Positions 8,415-15,683 of a stretch of 32,318 nucleotides of DNA are shown here, piece after piece. Under the pieces are notes generated by a model. The model saw nothing but the letters and a program-made list of their open reading frames with translations. It did not search any database and was not told the origin of the DNA. The translations under genes and the position numbers were made by a program. How positions within the stretch are numbered: the first letter of the stretch is position 1; each line of letters starts with the position of its first letter. This DNA is from Fidelibacterota bacterium. GTDB lineage: Bacteria; Fidelibacterota; Marinisomatia; Marinisomatales; TCS55. The stretch is from assembly GCA_030746535.1 (NCBI GenBank), contig JASLML010000018.1, forward strand, positions 1 to 32,318, written 5' to 3'.

Positions 8415-9045
8415 TTTCGATTGCCGCCTTTTCCAGGCAGTTGAGCGCTTCCGTTAATTTGTTTGCGCAGTCTTCAAAAGGATCATCCAGCTTAAAATCA
8501 ATGGGCTCACCGTAAACCACCTCAATGGTCCCGAACGGCTTCGCCACTAGAAAAGTATCCCAATTTGTAAATCCCCAGCTTTTGGTGGATCTGCCCGACA
8601 TTGGTATGATAAGAGCGCCTGTTTTTTGCGCGGCTCGTATTGCACCTGCCTTTGGGACTTTCGCCGGACCTTTTGGTCCGTCAGGTGTGATGGCAACAAG
8701 ATTTCCGGGTTGTTTTAACACATCCAAGAGTTCGTCATAGACCTCCTTGCCGCGTTCTGTGCTCGAGCCTCTTAACACCTGCCATCCGAGTTTTTCTCCA
8801 ATCCGAGAAATGATTTCAGCATCCCCGTGAGTTCCCGCAATCCCGAAATGGTTTTTCCCCGAAAGATGCATAAAAGGAATCAGTAGGCAATCGTGCCAGC
8901 ACGCTACGATAACGGACTTCCCGGATGAAAGTGTGTCAGTAATATAATGTTCGCCTCCCACGTTCCAGCGGTTGGTATTGTACAGGAACTTTAAAATAGG
9001 TTTCCCGAGCATAATACCCAGCCAAAAGATGAAATTCTTTTTCAT
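8392..9045 (-). CDS. DUF374 lysophospholipid acyltransferase-like protein, LpxJ-like candidate
   Basis: The 217-residue protein has a hydrophobic N-terminus and the DUF374 pattern of the LPLAT superfamily: 'ACWHDCLLIPF' (48-58, holding the presumed catalytic His/Asp), 'VLRGSSTERGKE' (90-101) and 'ITPDGPKGPAKVPKAG' (119-134). To my recollection, LpxJ, the late lipid A acyltransferase of Helicobacter and Campylobacter that replaces LpxM, belongs to this DUF374 group. The position between lpxB and lpxK, with a 4-bp overlap with lpxB and a 23-bp overlap with lpxK, strongly suggests that it adds a secondary acyl chain to lipid A. A role in phospholipid acylation is the alternative. No canonical LpxL/LpxM-type gene is in the window. 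Confidence 0.85.
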   Translation of the reverse strand: MKKNFIFWLGIMLGKPILKFLYNTNRWNVGGEHYITDTLSSGKSVIVACWHDCLLIPFMHLSGKNHFGIAGTHGDAEIISRIGEKLGWQVLRGSSTERGKEVYDELLDVLKQPGNLVAITPDGPKGPAKVPKAGAIRAAQKTGALIIPMSGRSTKSWGFTNWDTFLVAKPFGTIEVVYGEPIDFKLDDPFEDCANKLTEALNCLEKAAIENVESHTA

Positions 9046-10166
9046 GATGTGTGAATTGTTTTTGACAGGATTGCCTCGGCAGCCCGCTGATAGACGCCGG
9101 GCAGCCCAAGAGTTCTTCGGACTTCCTCGTAACCCAATATCATGGTTTTTCTTTCATTCGATTTTGAAAGCAAAGGAAGTACAGCCTTTGAAAGATTGGC
9201 TGCTGTCATACTTGATTGAAGATATTCAGGGACTATTTCTCTGCCGGCGATTAGGTTTACTATAGATACATACGGAACTTTAGAGATCCGCTTGATAAAC
9301 TGATATGAAAGAGCGGAGAGCCTGTAAGAAACGACGGCCGGTGTATCTAAAACTGCGCATTCTAAAGTAACCGTTCCGGAAGCGGCAAGGGCGGCGGTTC
9401 CGCATTCAATGGCGGATTGAACATTCTCATCTTCAATTCTTACATCATCCGGGATTTGTTCGATTGAAATCCCGGGCGCTTTTCCCAATACACACTGTAA
9501 TTCAGGCAAATCGATCTTTAGCATACGGTACGTATCAATAAAAATCGGAAGATGCCTTTCGACTTCTTGCTGTCTACTCCCAGGGAGTAATGTTAAAATC
9601 GGGCGTTCTTTTTCAAAATGGTGCTTAGAGTAAAATGTGTCGGAATTATTACCGTTCATCGCAGATTCTGCAAACGGATGTCCAACGAAAAACGCAGGTA
9701 CACCGCGGGATTCAAACCATTCTTGTTCAAAAGGGAAAATGCAAATTGCCTGATCAATATATTTTCTCAGAGCTTTGACTCTGGATTCTTTCCACGCCCA
9801 AACTTGAGGCATGATGAAATATGTGATGGGGATTCCAAGGCCGTGAATGTTTTTTGCCAAACGCAGATTAAAGCCGGGATAATCAATAAGAATAATTCTG
9901 GATGGTTTCGCTTCTCGAATGGCACCCAGTGTTTCGCCCATAACTTTGGTGAAATACGGCAGGTGTTTTATTACCTCCGTAAAACCAACGACAGACAAGT
10001 CATCCGTGTGTTCCAACACAGTCATTCCGGCTTCAGACATGTTGTTTCCGCCGTGCCCCAGGAATGAAGCGTTTGGAGATTGAAGCAGCATTTCTTTAAT
10101 TAAATTACTGCCGTGGATGTCTCCTGATGTTTCGCCTGCGACAAGAAAAAAGGTGGGGGCACTCAT
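9042..10166 (-). CDS. lpxB: Lipid-A-disaccharide synthase LpxB
   Basis: LpxB is a GT-B glycosyltransferase (family GT19) that condenses UDP-2,3-diacylglucosamine with lipid X to form the beta-1,6 lipid A disaccharide. The 374-residue length matches the family. Visible signatures are the N-terminal 'VAGETSGDIHGSNLI' (9-23), 'LIDYPGFNLRLAK', 'YFIMPQVWAWKESR' and, in the C-terminal domain, 'LTLLPGSRQQEVERHLP' and 'AASGTVTLECAVLDTPAVVSY'. The first codon of the acyltransferase gene overlaps its stop by 4 bp, and the methyltransferase-like gene lies 22 bp upstream. Confidence 0.97.
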   Translation of the reverse strand: MSAPTFFLVAGETSGDIHGSNLIKEMLLQSPNASFLGHGGNNMSEAGMTVLEHTDDLSVVGFTEVIKHLPYFTKVMGETLGAIREAKPSRIILIDYPGFNLRLAKNIHGLGIPITYFIMPQVWAWKESRVKALRKYIDQAICIFPFEQEWFESRGVPAFFVGHPFAESAMNGNNSDTFYSKHHFEKERPILTLLPGSRQQEVERHLPIFIDTYRMLKIDLPELQCVLGKAPGISIEQIPDDVRIEDENVQSAIECGTAALAASGTVTLECAVLDTPAVVSYRLSALSYQFIKRISKVPYVSIVNLIAGREIVPEYLQSSMTAANLSKAVLPLLSKSNERKTMILGYEEVRRTLGLPGVYQRAAEAILSKTIHTS

Positions 10167-10188
10167 AATTAGTCCCTGTTTATTAGAA

Positions 10189-10764
10189 TCAGGAAAAATA
10201 TGCCCGCAAGGTAATGAACATCAATATTATGACGATGTTCTGTAGTGTTCGCTTTTCCGTGATAAGAGTTTCGCCCAGCGGCAATGGTTCTCTGGGCTCT
10301 GCATCTTTCCAAGCAGAAAGCCTTGGAAGAAGAGCGCGTACGTTTTTCCTGTACGTTTCATAATCTTCACCAAAAAGATTTACCAAGGTTTCTTCTTCCA
10401 AGGAAACAATCAGGGAATACTGAACAATAAAAAATGTAACAGTTACTCCAAGCATCACAGGAAGATTGGGTGAGCCGGCAATCAGAACAATCCCTGCAAA
10501 AATCATGAGATTCCCTATATAAAGCGGATTTCTAACCCTGCTGTATGGGCCGGACGTGCATAAATAAGGGGCGCCAACATCTCGGGTTCGTGTGGCGCCG
10601 CCGGCATGGCTAACCGCCCAGATTCTGATGAATTCACCGATTAAAAGTAATCCTGTTCCTGGGATAATTTGTGTTATCTCAGGCTGCGCAAAGTAGATGA
10701 TAGTCAGCGCAATGGGAATAGGTGTAAAGCTTCTGAACCGAAAAAAGAAATCGCGGATATCCAT
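10189..10764 (-). CDS. Isoprenylcysteine carboxyl methyltransferase / phospholipid methyltransferase-like membrane protein
   Basis: The 191-residue integral membrane protein has about four or five hydrophobic helices. It carries the ICMT/PEMT-superfamily motif 'TSGPYSRVRNPLYIGNLM' (70-87) followed by 'EEETLVNLFGEDYETYRKNVRALLPR', the usual S-adenosylmethionine and substrate site of this fold. Bacterial members methylate diverse lipids or isoprenoid-type substrates, and the substrate cannot be read from sequence. It sits between the oxidoreductase (1-bp overlap) and lpxB (22 bp), so it is probably cotranscribed with lipid A genes. This hints at, but does not prove, a lipid-envelope substrate. 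The C-terminal hydrophobic segment (about residues 170-191) extends past the core motif. Confidence 0.82.
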   Translation of the reverse strand: MDIRDFFFRFRSFTPIPIALTIIYFAQPEITQIIPGTGLLLIGEFIRIWAVSHAGGATRTRDVGAPYLCTSGPYSRVRNPLYIGNLMIFAGIVLIAGSPNLPVMLGVTVTFFIVQYSLIVSLEEETLVNLFGEDYETYRKNVRALLPRLSAWKDAEPREPLPLGETLITEKRTLQNIVIILMFITLRAYFS

Positions 10765-11756
10765 CAGTGTAAATCCTCTATAATAAGGTCATGAATTTGC
10801 GTAGCAACATCCAGAGCTTCCAGCCCCGCACTTCCATCTACAATAGGCTTTTCTGTCCCCCGGATTACGTTTGCAAAGTTCTCGAGCTCAAGATTCAGGG
10901 CATCAGCCTTAGGAACTGCAGGCTTCTCGTAAACTATCTGTTTGCTTAAATCATTTTCATCCAAGGGCGCGGACATCAAAGCTTCGGGATCATCTTCTTT
11001 TGCATCAAGCACCCTGTAAACCTCGGTTAATCCAAGGAGAAAATCGATCGTTACATACATATTTTTTTCGAACACCTTTGCTTTCCTGACTTTATCTTTT
11101 GCAATTCTGCTTGAAAACATGCTGGCTACCGTTCCGTTTTTAAATCGAATTCTAGCATGTGCGATATCCACCGAATCTGTGATGATGGAGACGCCAGTAG
11201 CTCTGATATTATGAACTGGTGACCGTACGAAAGATAAAATTATGTCTATATCATGAATCATTAAATCGAGCACAACAGGAACATCCGTACCTCTGGTAGT
11301 ATAAGGAGCAAGCCTCTGAACCTCGATGAATTTTGGATTCAATTCAAAATTTTTAAGCGGCAACAGTGCGGGATTCAGCCTCTCAATATGACCAACTTGG
11401 ACAGACACTTTATACTGGTCTGCAAGCTGAAGAAGGTTACTCGCTTCTTCAATGGTGTGTGTGATTGGTTTTTCGATGAAAACATGCTTTCCTCCTTTTA
11501 TACACTCAGATGCAACATCGGCATGTGTCTGTGTAGGCGTAACCACGCAAATCCCATCCGAAGCTTCAACAATCGCAGCTATTGATGTAAAGGCTGTTGT
11601 TTTATTTTTTTCCGCAATGGATTTGCATCTCAATTCATCTGTGTCGTGAACACCGGAAAGATTTATGCCGGAGATATTCGCGAGATGCCGTGCATGGTGC
11701 TGACCTAAGTGGCCGACGCCGATAACACCTATATTTACTTTTGCGCGATTGGACAT
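10764..11756 (-). CDS. Gfo/Idh/MocA family NAD(P)-dependent oxidoreductase, possibly GnnA-like
   Basis: The 330-residue protein has an N-terminal Rossmann fold with 'GVIGVGHLGQHHARHL' (10-25), the 'VVTPTQTHADVA' segment and the family's catalytic 'EKPITHT' (95-101). The C-terminal alpha/beta half includes 'DLMIHDIDIILSF', which holds the expected catalytic His. Members oxidise or reduce sugars, often as UDP derivatives. Next to lpxB, the best-known relative is GnnA, which makes a 3-keto UDP-GlcNAc that the aminotransferase GnnB converts to a 3-amino sugar, giving amide-linked acyl chains in lipid A. No GnnB-type aminotransferase is in the window, so the assignment is tentative; other sugar dehydrogenase roles are possible. 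It is the promoter-proximal gene of the lpx run. Confidence 0.83.
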   Translation of the reverse strand: MSNRAKVNIGVIGVGHLGQHHARHLANISGINLSGVHDTDELRCKSIAEKNKTTAFTSIAAIVEASDGICVVTPTQTHADVASECIKGGKHVFIEKPITHTIEEASNLLQLADQYKVSVQVGHIERLNPALLPLKNFELNPKFIEVQRLAPYTTRGTDVPVVLDLMIHDIDIILSFVRSPVHNIRATGVSIITDSVDIAHARIRFKNGTVASMFSSRIAKDKVRKAKVFEKNMYVTIDFLLGLTEVYRVLDAKEDDPEALMSAPLDENDLSKQIVYEKPAVPKADALNLELENFANVIRGTEKPIVDGSAGLEALDVATQIHDLIIEDLH

Positions 11757-11920
11757 GATCTAAGGATTTAAGTTCATAAAGTTACGCTATTGCCGAACAT
11801 TTTTTAAAACCCGAATTTTCTTGCTTTTAGAGGTAAATACTGCCAATTTTACATGAACTAAATCGAGGTAAGTTCTTATCAATTCCTTTCAAAAATACTT
11901 GGCATTCATCGAGGAAATCC
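11757..11920. other. Divergent intergenic region
   Basis: These 164 bp separate the oxidoreductase (minus) from the acidic-tailed membrane protein (plus) and must carry promoters for both. Two ATCGAGG copies occur at roughly 11870 and 11909; the second forms the GAGG ribosome-binding site of the plus-strand gene. I see no convincing promoter, hairpin or operator. Confidence 0.5.
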
Positions 11921-12502
11921 GTGTCTGAAAATTTACGGTCAGGCTTCGGATTTCTGTTCCCGCTAGGCGCCTTAGGTGGATTTATTTTTTCCCTGATTGC
12001 CGAACAATATGTTCTCGGAATCATCTTTGTGGTTGCAGGAATATTGGGATGGTTTGTTTATATGGCCGTTATGGAAATAACGACGCCATCGGAAACAGGC
12101 AATATTATCATTCTATTCGGGACACTGCTTTCCGTTGGCGTTTTTCTCTCATATGGATTATCACAAAATATGTTTGGCGGCTTGGAGTTAAGTCCGGAAG
12201 GCGGTTTGATGTCATTGATTATTCTTTTCTTTACGGTGCTATTGGGATTCGCATTCAAAAGAACGCTTTCGCCCAATAACAATGCACACAAATTAACGGG
12301 CCACGAACAATCGCTTGTGCGCGAAGCTCTTGAAGGGGACAGCGATGACAACACTAAGGTCATTGTTCTAAAACAAGAAGAAGATGCCTCTTCAGAAGAG
12401 GAAGATGAATGGGATTACGAGAGTTATAATCCATACATGTACGCCTATCCTCCGGAATATTACGGAGATGAATATGAGTACGAGGAGGAAGAAGAGGAAT
12501 AA
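11921..12502 (+). CDS. Small membrane protein with acidic, Tyr-rich cytoplasmic-type tail
   Basis: I do not recognise a family. The gene starts at GTG with a good ribosome-binding sequence (GAGG six bases upstream), which supports the start. The first 115 of 193 residues form about four hydrophobic segments ('FGFLFPLGALGGFIFSLIA', 'YVLGIIFVVAGILGWFVYMAV', 'IIILFGTLLSVGVFLSYGL', 'LMSLIILFFTVLLGFAF'). A charged linker follows, then a strongly acidic tail rich in Tyr and Pro, ending in seven Glu-rich residues. The tail suggests a cation- or protein-binding disordered region. The gene stands alone between oppositely oriented operons and is followed by its own terminator, so it is probably monocistronic. 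Confidence 0.7.
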   Translation: MSENLRSGFGFLFPLGALGGFIFSLIAEQYVLGIIFVVAGILGWFVYMAVMEITTPSETGNIIILFGTLLSVGVFLSYGLSQNMFGGLELSPEGGLMSLIILFFTVLLGFAFKRTLSPNNNAHKLTGHEQSLVREALEGDSDDNTKVIVLKQEEDASSEEEDEWDYESYNPYMYAYPPEYYGDEYEYEEEEEE

Positions 12503-12531
12503 ACCATTCAATTAATTAAGTTTATCACAAG

Positions 12532-12556
12532 AAGGCGGTTTTCCGCCTTTTTTATT
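12532..12556 (+). terminator. Rho-independent terminator
   Basis: A perfect 7-bp stem, AAGGCGG and CCGCCTT (12532-12538 and 12543-12549), encloses a TTTT loop and runs into TTTTATTTT. It lies 30 bp after the stop of the acidic-tailed membrane protein. Its T-rich tail serves the plus strand only; the tail overlaps the stop codon of the convergent minus-strand gene. Confidence 0.88.
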
Positions 12557-13028
12557 TTCTATAAGGCTCCGTCATTGCAAGCACAATATTTGTACTTCCT
12601 ATAAAACTCTTGTGCTGCACAAGTGTCGATTTAATGAATAAATAATATGTAACAGGATAAAGAATGTGAAACCACCATTCCGACACCCTTCCCATAAAAT
12701 ACAAGCCGTCAAAAATTACCATTGCCATAAACACGAGTGTTGTCAGCATGGTCGGCGGATATAAGCTGCGCTTGAGCGCCAGCATTCCTTTAATGAACCG
12801 GTCTCCCAGCTCGGAATGCTCTTCCGAGAATTCTCTGACATTTACTCCTGTGCCGACAAAAAAGAACATAACAAGCGTTTGACCCGCAAGAAAAATGATA
12901 CTTACAAAAATATCCAGTGTAATGTGCTGTCGAGCCCAAAAATCAAAATAATGGTTTATTCCGATTGCGGTAATCCCAAGCGCTGAAATTCCCAGCAGCA
13001 CATAGGACAATATCATAAAAAACCACAT
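12552..13028 (-). CDS. Small four-helix membrane protein of unknown function
   Basis: I do not recognise this 158-residue protein. It has four hydrophobic segments, roughly residues 1-24, 37-62, 95-114 and 122-142. A charged loop between helices two and three contains 'NVREFSEEHSELGDRFIKGMLALKRSLYPPT'. No enzymatic motif is visible. It follows ychF by 9 bp on the same strand and is probably cotranscribed with fabA and ychF. It shows no resemblance to the neighbouring plus-strand membrane protein beyond hydrophobicity. Confidence 0.72.
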   Translation of the reverse strand: MWFFMILSYVLLGISALGITAIGINHYFDFWARQHITLDIFVSIIFLAGQTLVMFFFVGTGVNVREFSEEHSELGDRFIKGMLALKRSLYPPTMLTTLVFMAMVIFDGLYFMGRVSEWWFHILYPVTYYLFIKSTLVQHKSFIGSTNIVLAMTEPYRK

Positions 13029-13037
13029 AGCAGATCC

Positions 13038-14135
13038 TTAAACATTAAAGTGAAAATAAATACAGTCGCCGTCTTTTACCACATAGTCTCTTCCCTGAAG
13101 CTTCGCCATCCCGGCGTCTTTAACCGCTTTTTCGGAACCGAGCTTGTCAAGCTCGGAATAAGGAAAAACTTCGGCCTTAATGAATCCGCGCTCAAAATCG
13201 GTATGGATTTCCCCTGCGGCCTGCAGTGCAGTTGCGTTGTTTTTTATGGTCCAGGACCGCACCTCCTTCGGTCCGCCTGTGAAAAAGGTTTCAAGTTCAA
13301 GAAGTTTAAATCCGGCGTGAATGAGTTTATTCAGTCCTTCTTCCGGTAAATTGTATTCATCAAGAAACAGAGATTTTTCGTCATCCGAAAGCGATGCAAT
13401 TTCCCGCTCCAATGATCCGCAGAGCCGAATTGCGAGATTTCCCTCTTTTTCAGCGAAATCAAAAAGCGTTTGGCAAAACTGCCCGCGATTTTCCTGAATT
13501 ATTTCAGCTTCATCAACATTGGCAACATAAAGAATCGGCTTACGCGTCAGCAGATGCATCGAGCGAATTACAGAAGATTCATCCTCATCGGCCGCAAACG
13601 TTCTTGCGCGATGTCCATTGTTGCAATGGGATAACAGCCGGTTCAGGACTGCAAATTCTTTCTTAGCTGTTTTGTCATTTTTTGCCGCTTTTTCCGTTAT
13701 GTTTAATCGTTTTTCCAAAGATTCAATATCGGCTAGAAGCAGTTCTGTTTCAATTAATTCTGCGTCCCTCACCGGATTAAGCGATCCCTCAACGTGTGTT
13801 GTGTTTTCATCTTCAAAACACCTTACAATATGCACAATTGCAGCAACTTGGCGAATCTGTCCTAAAAACTGATTTCCTAGCCCCTCTCCCTTGCTTGCCC
13901 CACGCACAAGTCCGGCAATATCAGTGAATTCAACAGTTGCCGGTGTTACTTTTTCCGGTTTGTAAATTTCCGCAAGACGGTTCAGTCTTGGATCCGGAAG
14001 GGGAACTATGCCAACGTGCGGATCGATCGTGCAAAAAGGATAGTTTTCCGCAGGAACAGCAGATTTGGTAAGCGCATTAAAAATGGTTGATTTGCCGACA
14101 TTGGGCAATCCGATTATACCGCAGCGTAATGCCAT
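13038..14135 (-). CDS. ychF: Redox-regulated ATPase YchF (Obg-like)
   Basis: YchF/OLA1 proteins are ribosome-associated P-loop NTPases that prefer ATP over GTP. The 365-residue length is typical. The P-loop 'GIIGLPNVGKSTIFNALT' (6-23), the switch segment 'DIAGLVRGASKGEGLGNQFL' and 'LYVANVDE', which takes the place of the NKxD guanine-specificity motif, support the ATP-preferring subfamily. A C-terminal TGS domain ends in 'KLQGRDYVVKDGDCIYFHFNV'. fabA lies 35 bp upstream and the small membrane gene 9 bp downstream. In many bacteria ychF lies beside pth; here it is separated from pth by about 17 kb. Confidence 0.97.
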   Translation of the reverse strand: MALRCGIIGLPNVGKSTIFNALTKSAVPAENYPFCTIDPHVGIVPLPDPRLNRLAEIYKPEKVTPATVEFTDIAGLVRGASKGEGLGNQFLGQIRQVAAIVHIVRCFEDENTTHVEGSLNPVRDAELIETELLLADIESLEKRLNITEKAAKNDKTAKKEFAVLNRLLSHCNNGHRARTFAADEDESSVIRSMHLLTRKPILYVANVDEAEIIQENRGQFCQTLFDFAEKEGNLAIRLCGSLEREIASLSDDEKSLFLDEYNLPEEGLNKLIHAGFKLLELETFFTGGPKEVRSWTIKNNATALQAAGEIHTDFERGFIKAEVFPYSELDKLGSEKAVKDAGMAKLQGRDYVVKDGDCIYFHFNV

Positions 14136-14170
14136 TTTATCTTGGTTTTTCTAAGGTTGGAAAGAGAGTA

Positions 14171-14716
14171 TTAAAATGGATCAAGAGATGGGTCCATCCC
14201 CGTATCCCACACTAATTTTTCAAAGAGACCGACTTGGAGGTCATGGGCAAAATAAATTGCCTTGTCTTTGATGCGCAAGCTTCCGTCAGCCCAAGCCATA
14301 AATGTTGGCCGTGTGATGAATTTTTTAATGTCAATTTGATAGGTAATCATATCATGATAAGGCCGTATCTGCCCTTTGAATTTTACATCCTTTACTCCCA
14401 GCGCACGGCCCCGCCCCTTGCCGCCGGACCATGAAAGGAAGAACCCGACTAATTGCCAAAAACCGTCCAAACCAAGGCATCCGGGCATAACCGGATCATT
14501 GACAAAATGGCAATCGAAGAACCACTGTTTTGGGTCAATATCAAGCTCTGCCGTTATTTCACCCTTATCGTGTTTTCCGCCTTCCGCCGAAATATGGGTG
14601 ATGCGGTCCACCATCAGCATTGGAGGCGTTGGGAGTTTCCCATTTTCCGGTCCGAACACAATCCCTTCGCTGATTTTTAGAAGCTCTTCTTTTGAATAAG
14701 ATGATTTTTGATTCAT
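14171..14716 (-). CDS. fabA: 3-hydroxydecanoyl-ACP dehydratase/isomerase FabA
   Basis: FabA dehydrates 3-hydroxyacyl-ACP and isomerises the trans-2 decenoyl product to cis-3, starting anaerobic unsaturated fatty acid synthesis. I start at ATG 14716, not at the track's 14827, because this gives 181 residues and places 'FFDCHFVNDPVMPGCLGLDGFWQLVGFF' so that the catalytic His and Asp fall at residues 70 and 84, exactly as in E. coli FabA. 'GRGRALGVKDVKFKGQ' and 'LQVGLFEKL' also match. The discarded N-terminal extension reads through the divergent promoter region. The partner condensing enzyme FabB is not in the window. ychF follows by 35 bp. Confidence 0.95.
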   Translation of the reverse strand: MNQKSSYSKEELLKISEGIVFGPENGKLPTPPMLMVDRITHISAEGGKHDKGEITAELDIDPKQWFFDCHFVNDPVMPGCLGLDGFWQLVGFFLSWSGGKGRGRALGVKDVKFKGQIRPYHDMITYQIDIKKFITRPTFMAWADGSLRIKDKAIYFAHDLQVGLFEKLVWDTGMDPSLDPF

Positions 14717-14776
14717 TTGTTTTTCACAGAAGGAAAGAGAATTTACACGTTTATTCCTGAAATTAGCGTTACTCTT

Positions 14777-14805
14777 TTGCGGTGAAAAGGAAGCGTGGCT
14801 AAATT
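14777..14805 (+). promoter_or_regulatory. Candidate sigma70-type promoter for the FabI/FabL-like gene
   Basis: TTGCGG (14777-14782) and TAAATT (14800-14805) are separated by 17 bp, and the -10 element ends 23 bp before the ATG at 14829. Spacing and position are right, but both hexamers depart from consensus, so this is a candidate only. Confidence 0.3.
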
Positions 14806-14828
14806 GCGGTTTAACGCATGGAGGCACA

Positions 14829-15611
14829 ATGTCAGATTGGGTACTAATACTTGGATGTTCTACGGGACACGGAGGCGCTACGGCAAAGCGCCTTGCAGAA
14901 GATGGTTATGGAATCATCGGATTTCATTTCGATCGCGGCGATGTAAAAAAAGAAGCGGAAGCGGCGCGCGATGCTATTGCCGAAATCAATGGAGGAAGAG
15001 TTCATTTTTGGAATACAAACGCAGCAGACGCAGACACGATGAATGAGTATATCCCAAAGATCAAGGAGATAACGGGAGGCAAACCATTGAAGCTTATGCT
15101 CCATTCCATTGCGTTTGGAACGACCACGAACTTTTTCGGAGATAAGCCGGTCACCCAAAAACAGATGGATATGACCGTTCATGTTATGGGGAATTCAATG
15201 CTGTATTGGACGCAGAAACTTTTTGATGAAAAATTAATCGGTGAAGGTTCAAGAATTTTAGGACTCACGAGCGAAGGCAATTATGTAGCCATGGAAGGCT
15301 ACGGTCCGGTAAGTGTTGCAAAAGTTGCAATGGAAGCTATCATTCGCCAGATCGGCTGGGAGTTGGGCCAGCATGGAATTACTGCTAATGCCGTTCAGGC
15401 AGGCGTAACGCCAACGCGCGCTTTGACAAAAATCACGGACAATTGGGAAGATTGGGTGGATAACACCAAGAAACGCAATCCCATGCGGAGGACTACAACG
15501 CCCGAAGACATCGCAAAAACGATTTCCATGCTTCTGCAGCCGGAAGCGGATTTCATCAATTGTTCCATTATATACTGTGATGGAGGCGAATCGCGCTCCG
15601 GCTCTTTTTAG
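14829..15611 (+). CDS. SDR-family enoyl-ACP reductase candidate (FabI/FabL-like)
   Basis: The 260-residue SDR has an N-terminal cofactor loop 'GCSTGHG' (9-15), the classical GxxxGxG of ordinary SDRs and FabL, not the FabI-type loop. The rest recalls FabI: 'LMLHSIAFG' (89-97) corresponds to the FabI 'VHSIGF' segment. 'YGPVSVAKVAMEA' gives Tyr158-x6-Lys165, the enoyl-reductase spacing. 'ANAVQAGVTPTRAL' and 'NPMRRTTTPEDIAKT' also align with FabI. The position of FabI Tyr146 appears to be Ser. The probable reaction is NAD(P)H-dependent reduction of trans-2-enoyl-ACP. Divergent location from fabA supports fatty-acid synthesis. GGAGG precedes the ATG by four bases. A different SDR specificity remains possible. 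Confidence 0.8.
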   Translation: MSDWVLILGCSTGHGGATAKRLAEDGYGIIGFHFDRGDVKKEAEAARDAIAEINGGRVHFWNTNAADADTMNEYIPKIKEITGGKPLKLMLHSIAFGTTTNFFGDKPVTQKQMDMTVHVMGNSMLYWTQKLFDEKLIGEGSRILGLTSEGNYVAMEGYGPVSVAKVAMEAIIRQIGWELGQHGITANAVQAGVTPTRALTKITDNWEDWVDNTKKRNPMRRTTTPEDIAKTISMLLQPEADFINCSIIYCDGGESRSGSF

Positions 15612-15626
15612 TTATTTTAAAATAAC
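15611..15626. repeat. 16-bp perfect palindrome after the SDR gene
   Basis: GTTATTTTAAAATAAC is a perfect palindrome that begins at the last base of the SDR stop codon. It has no loop and no following T-run, so it is not a standard terminator. It may be a dimeric regulator site for the PAP2 gene or simply chance in AT-rich sequence. A second short inverted repeat, TTTTCTG (15639-15645) and CAGAAAA (15655-15661), follows in the same spacer. Confidence 0.4.
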
Positions 15627-15683
15627 CGAGAAAGCCAATTTTCTGTTGAATATGCAGAAAACAACCATTCTACAGTATCCCAA

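Noticed and set aside
14717-14827. N-terminal extension of fabA in the ORF track
   Set aside because: It would occupy the whole divergent promoter region; ATG 14716 puts His70 and Asp84 at the family positions.
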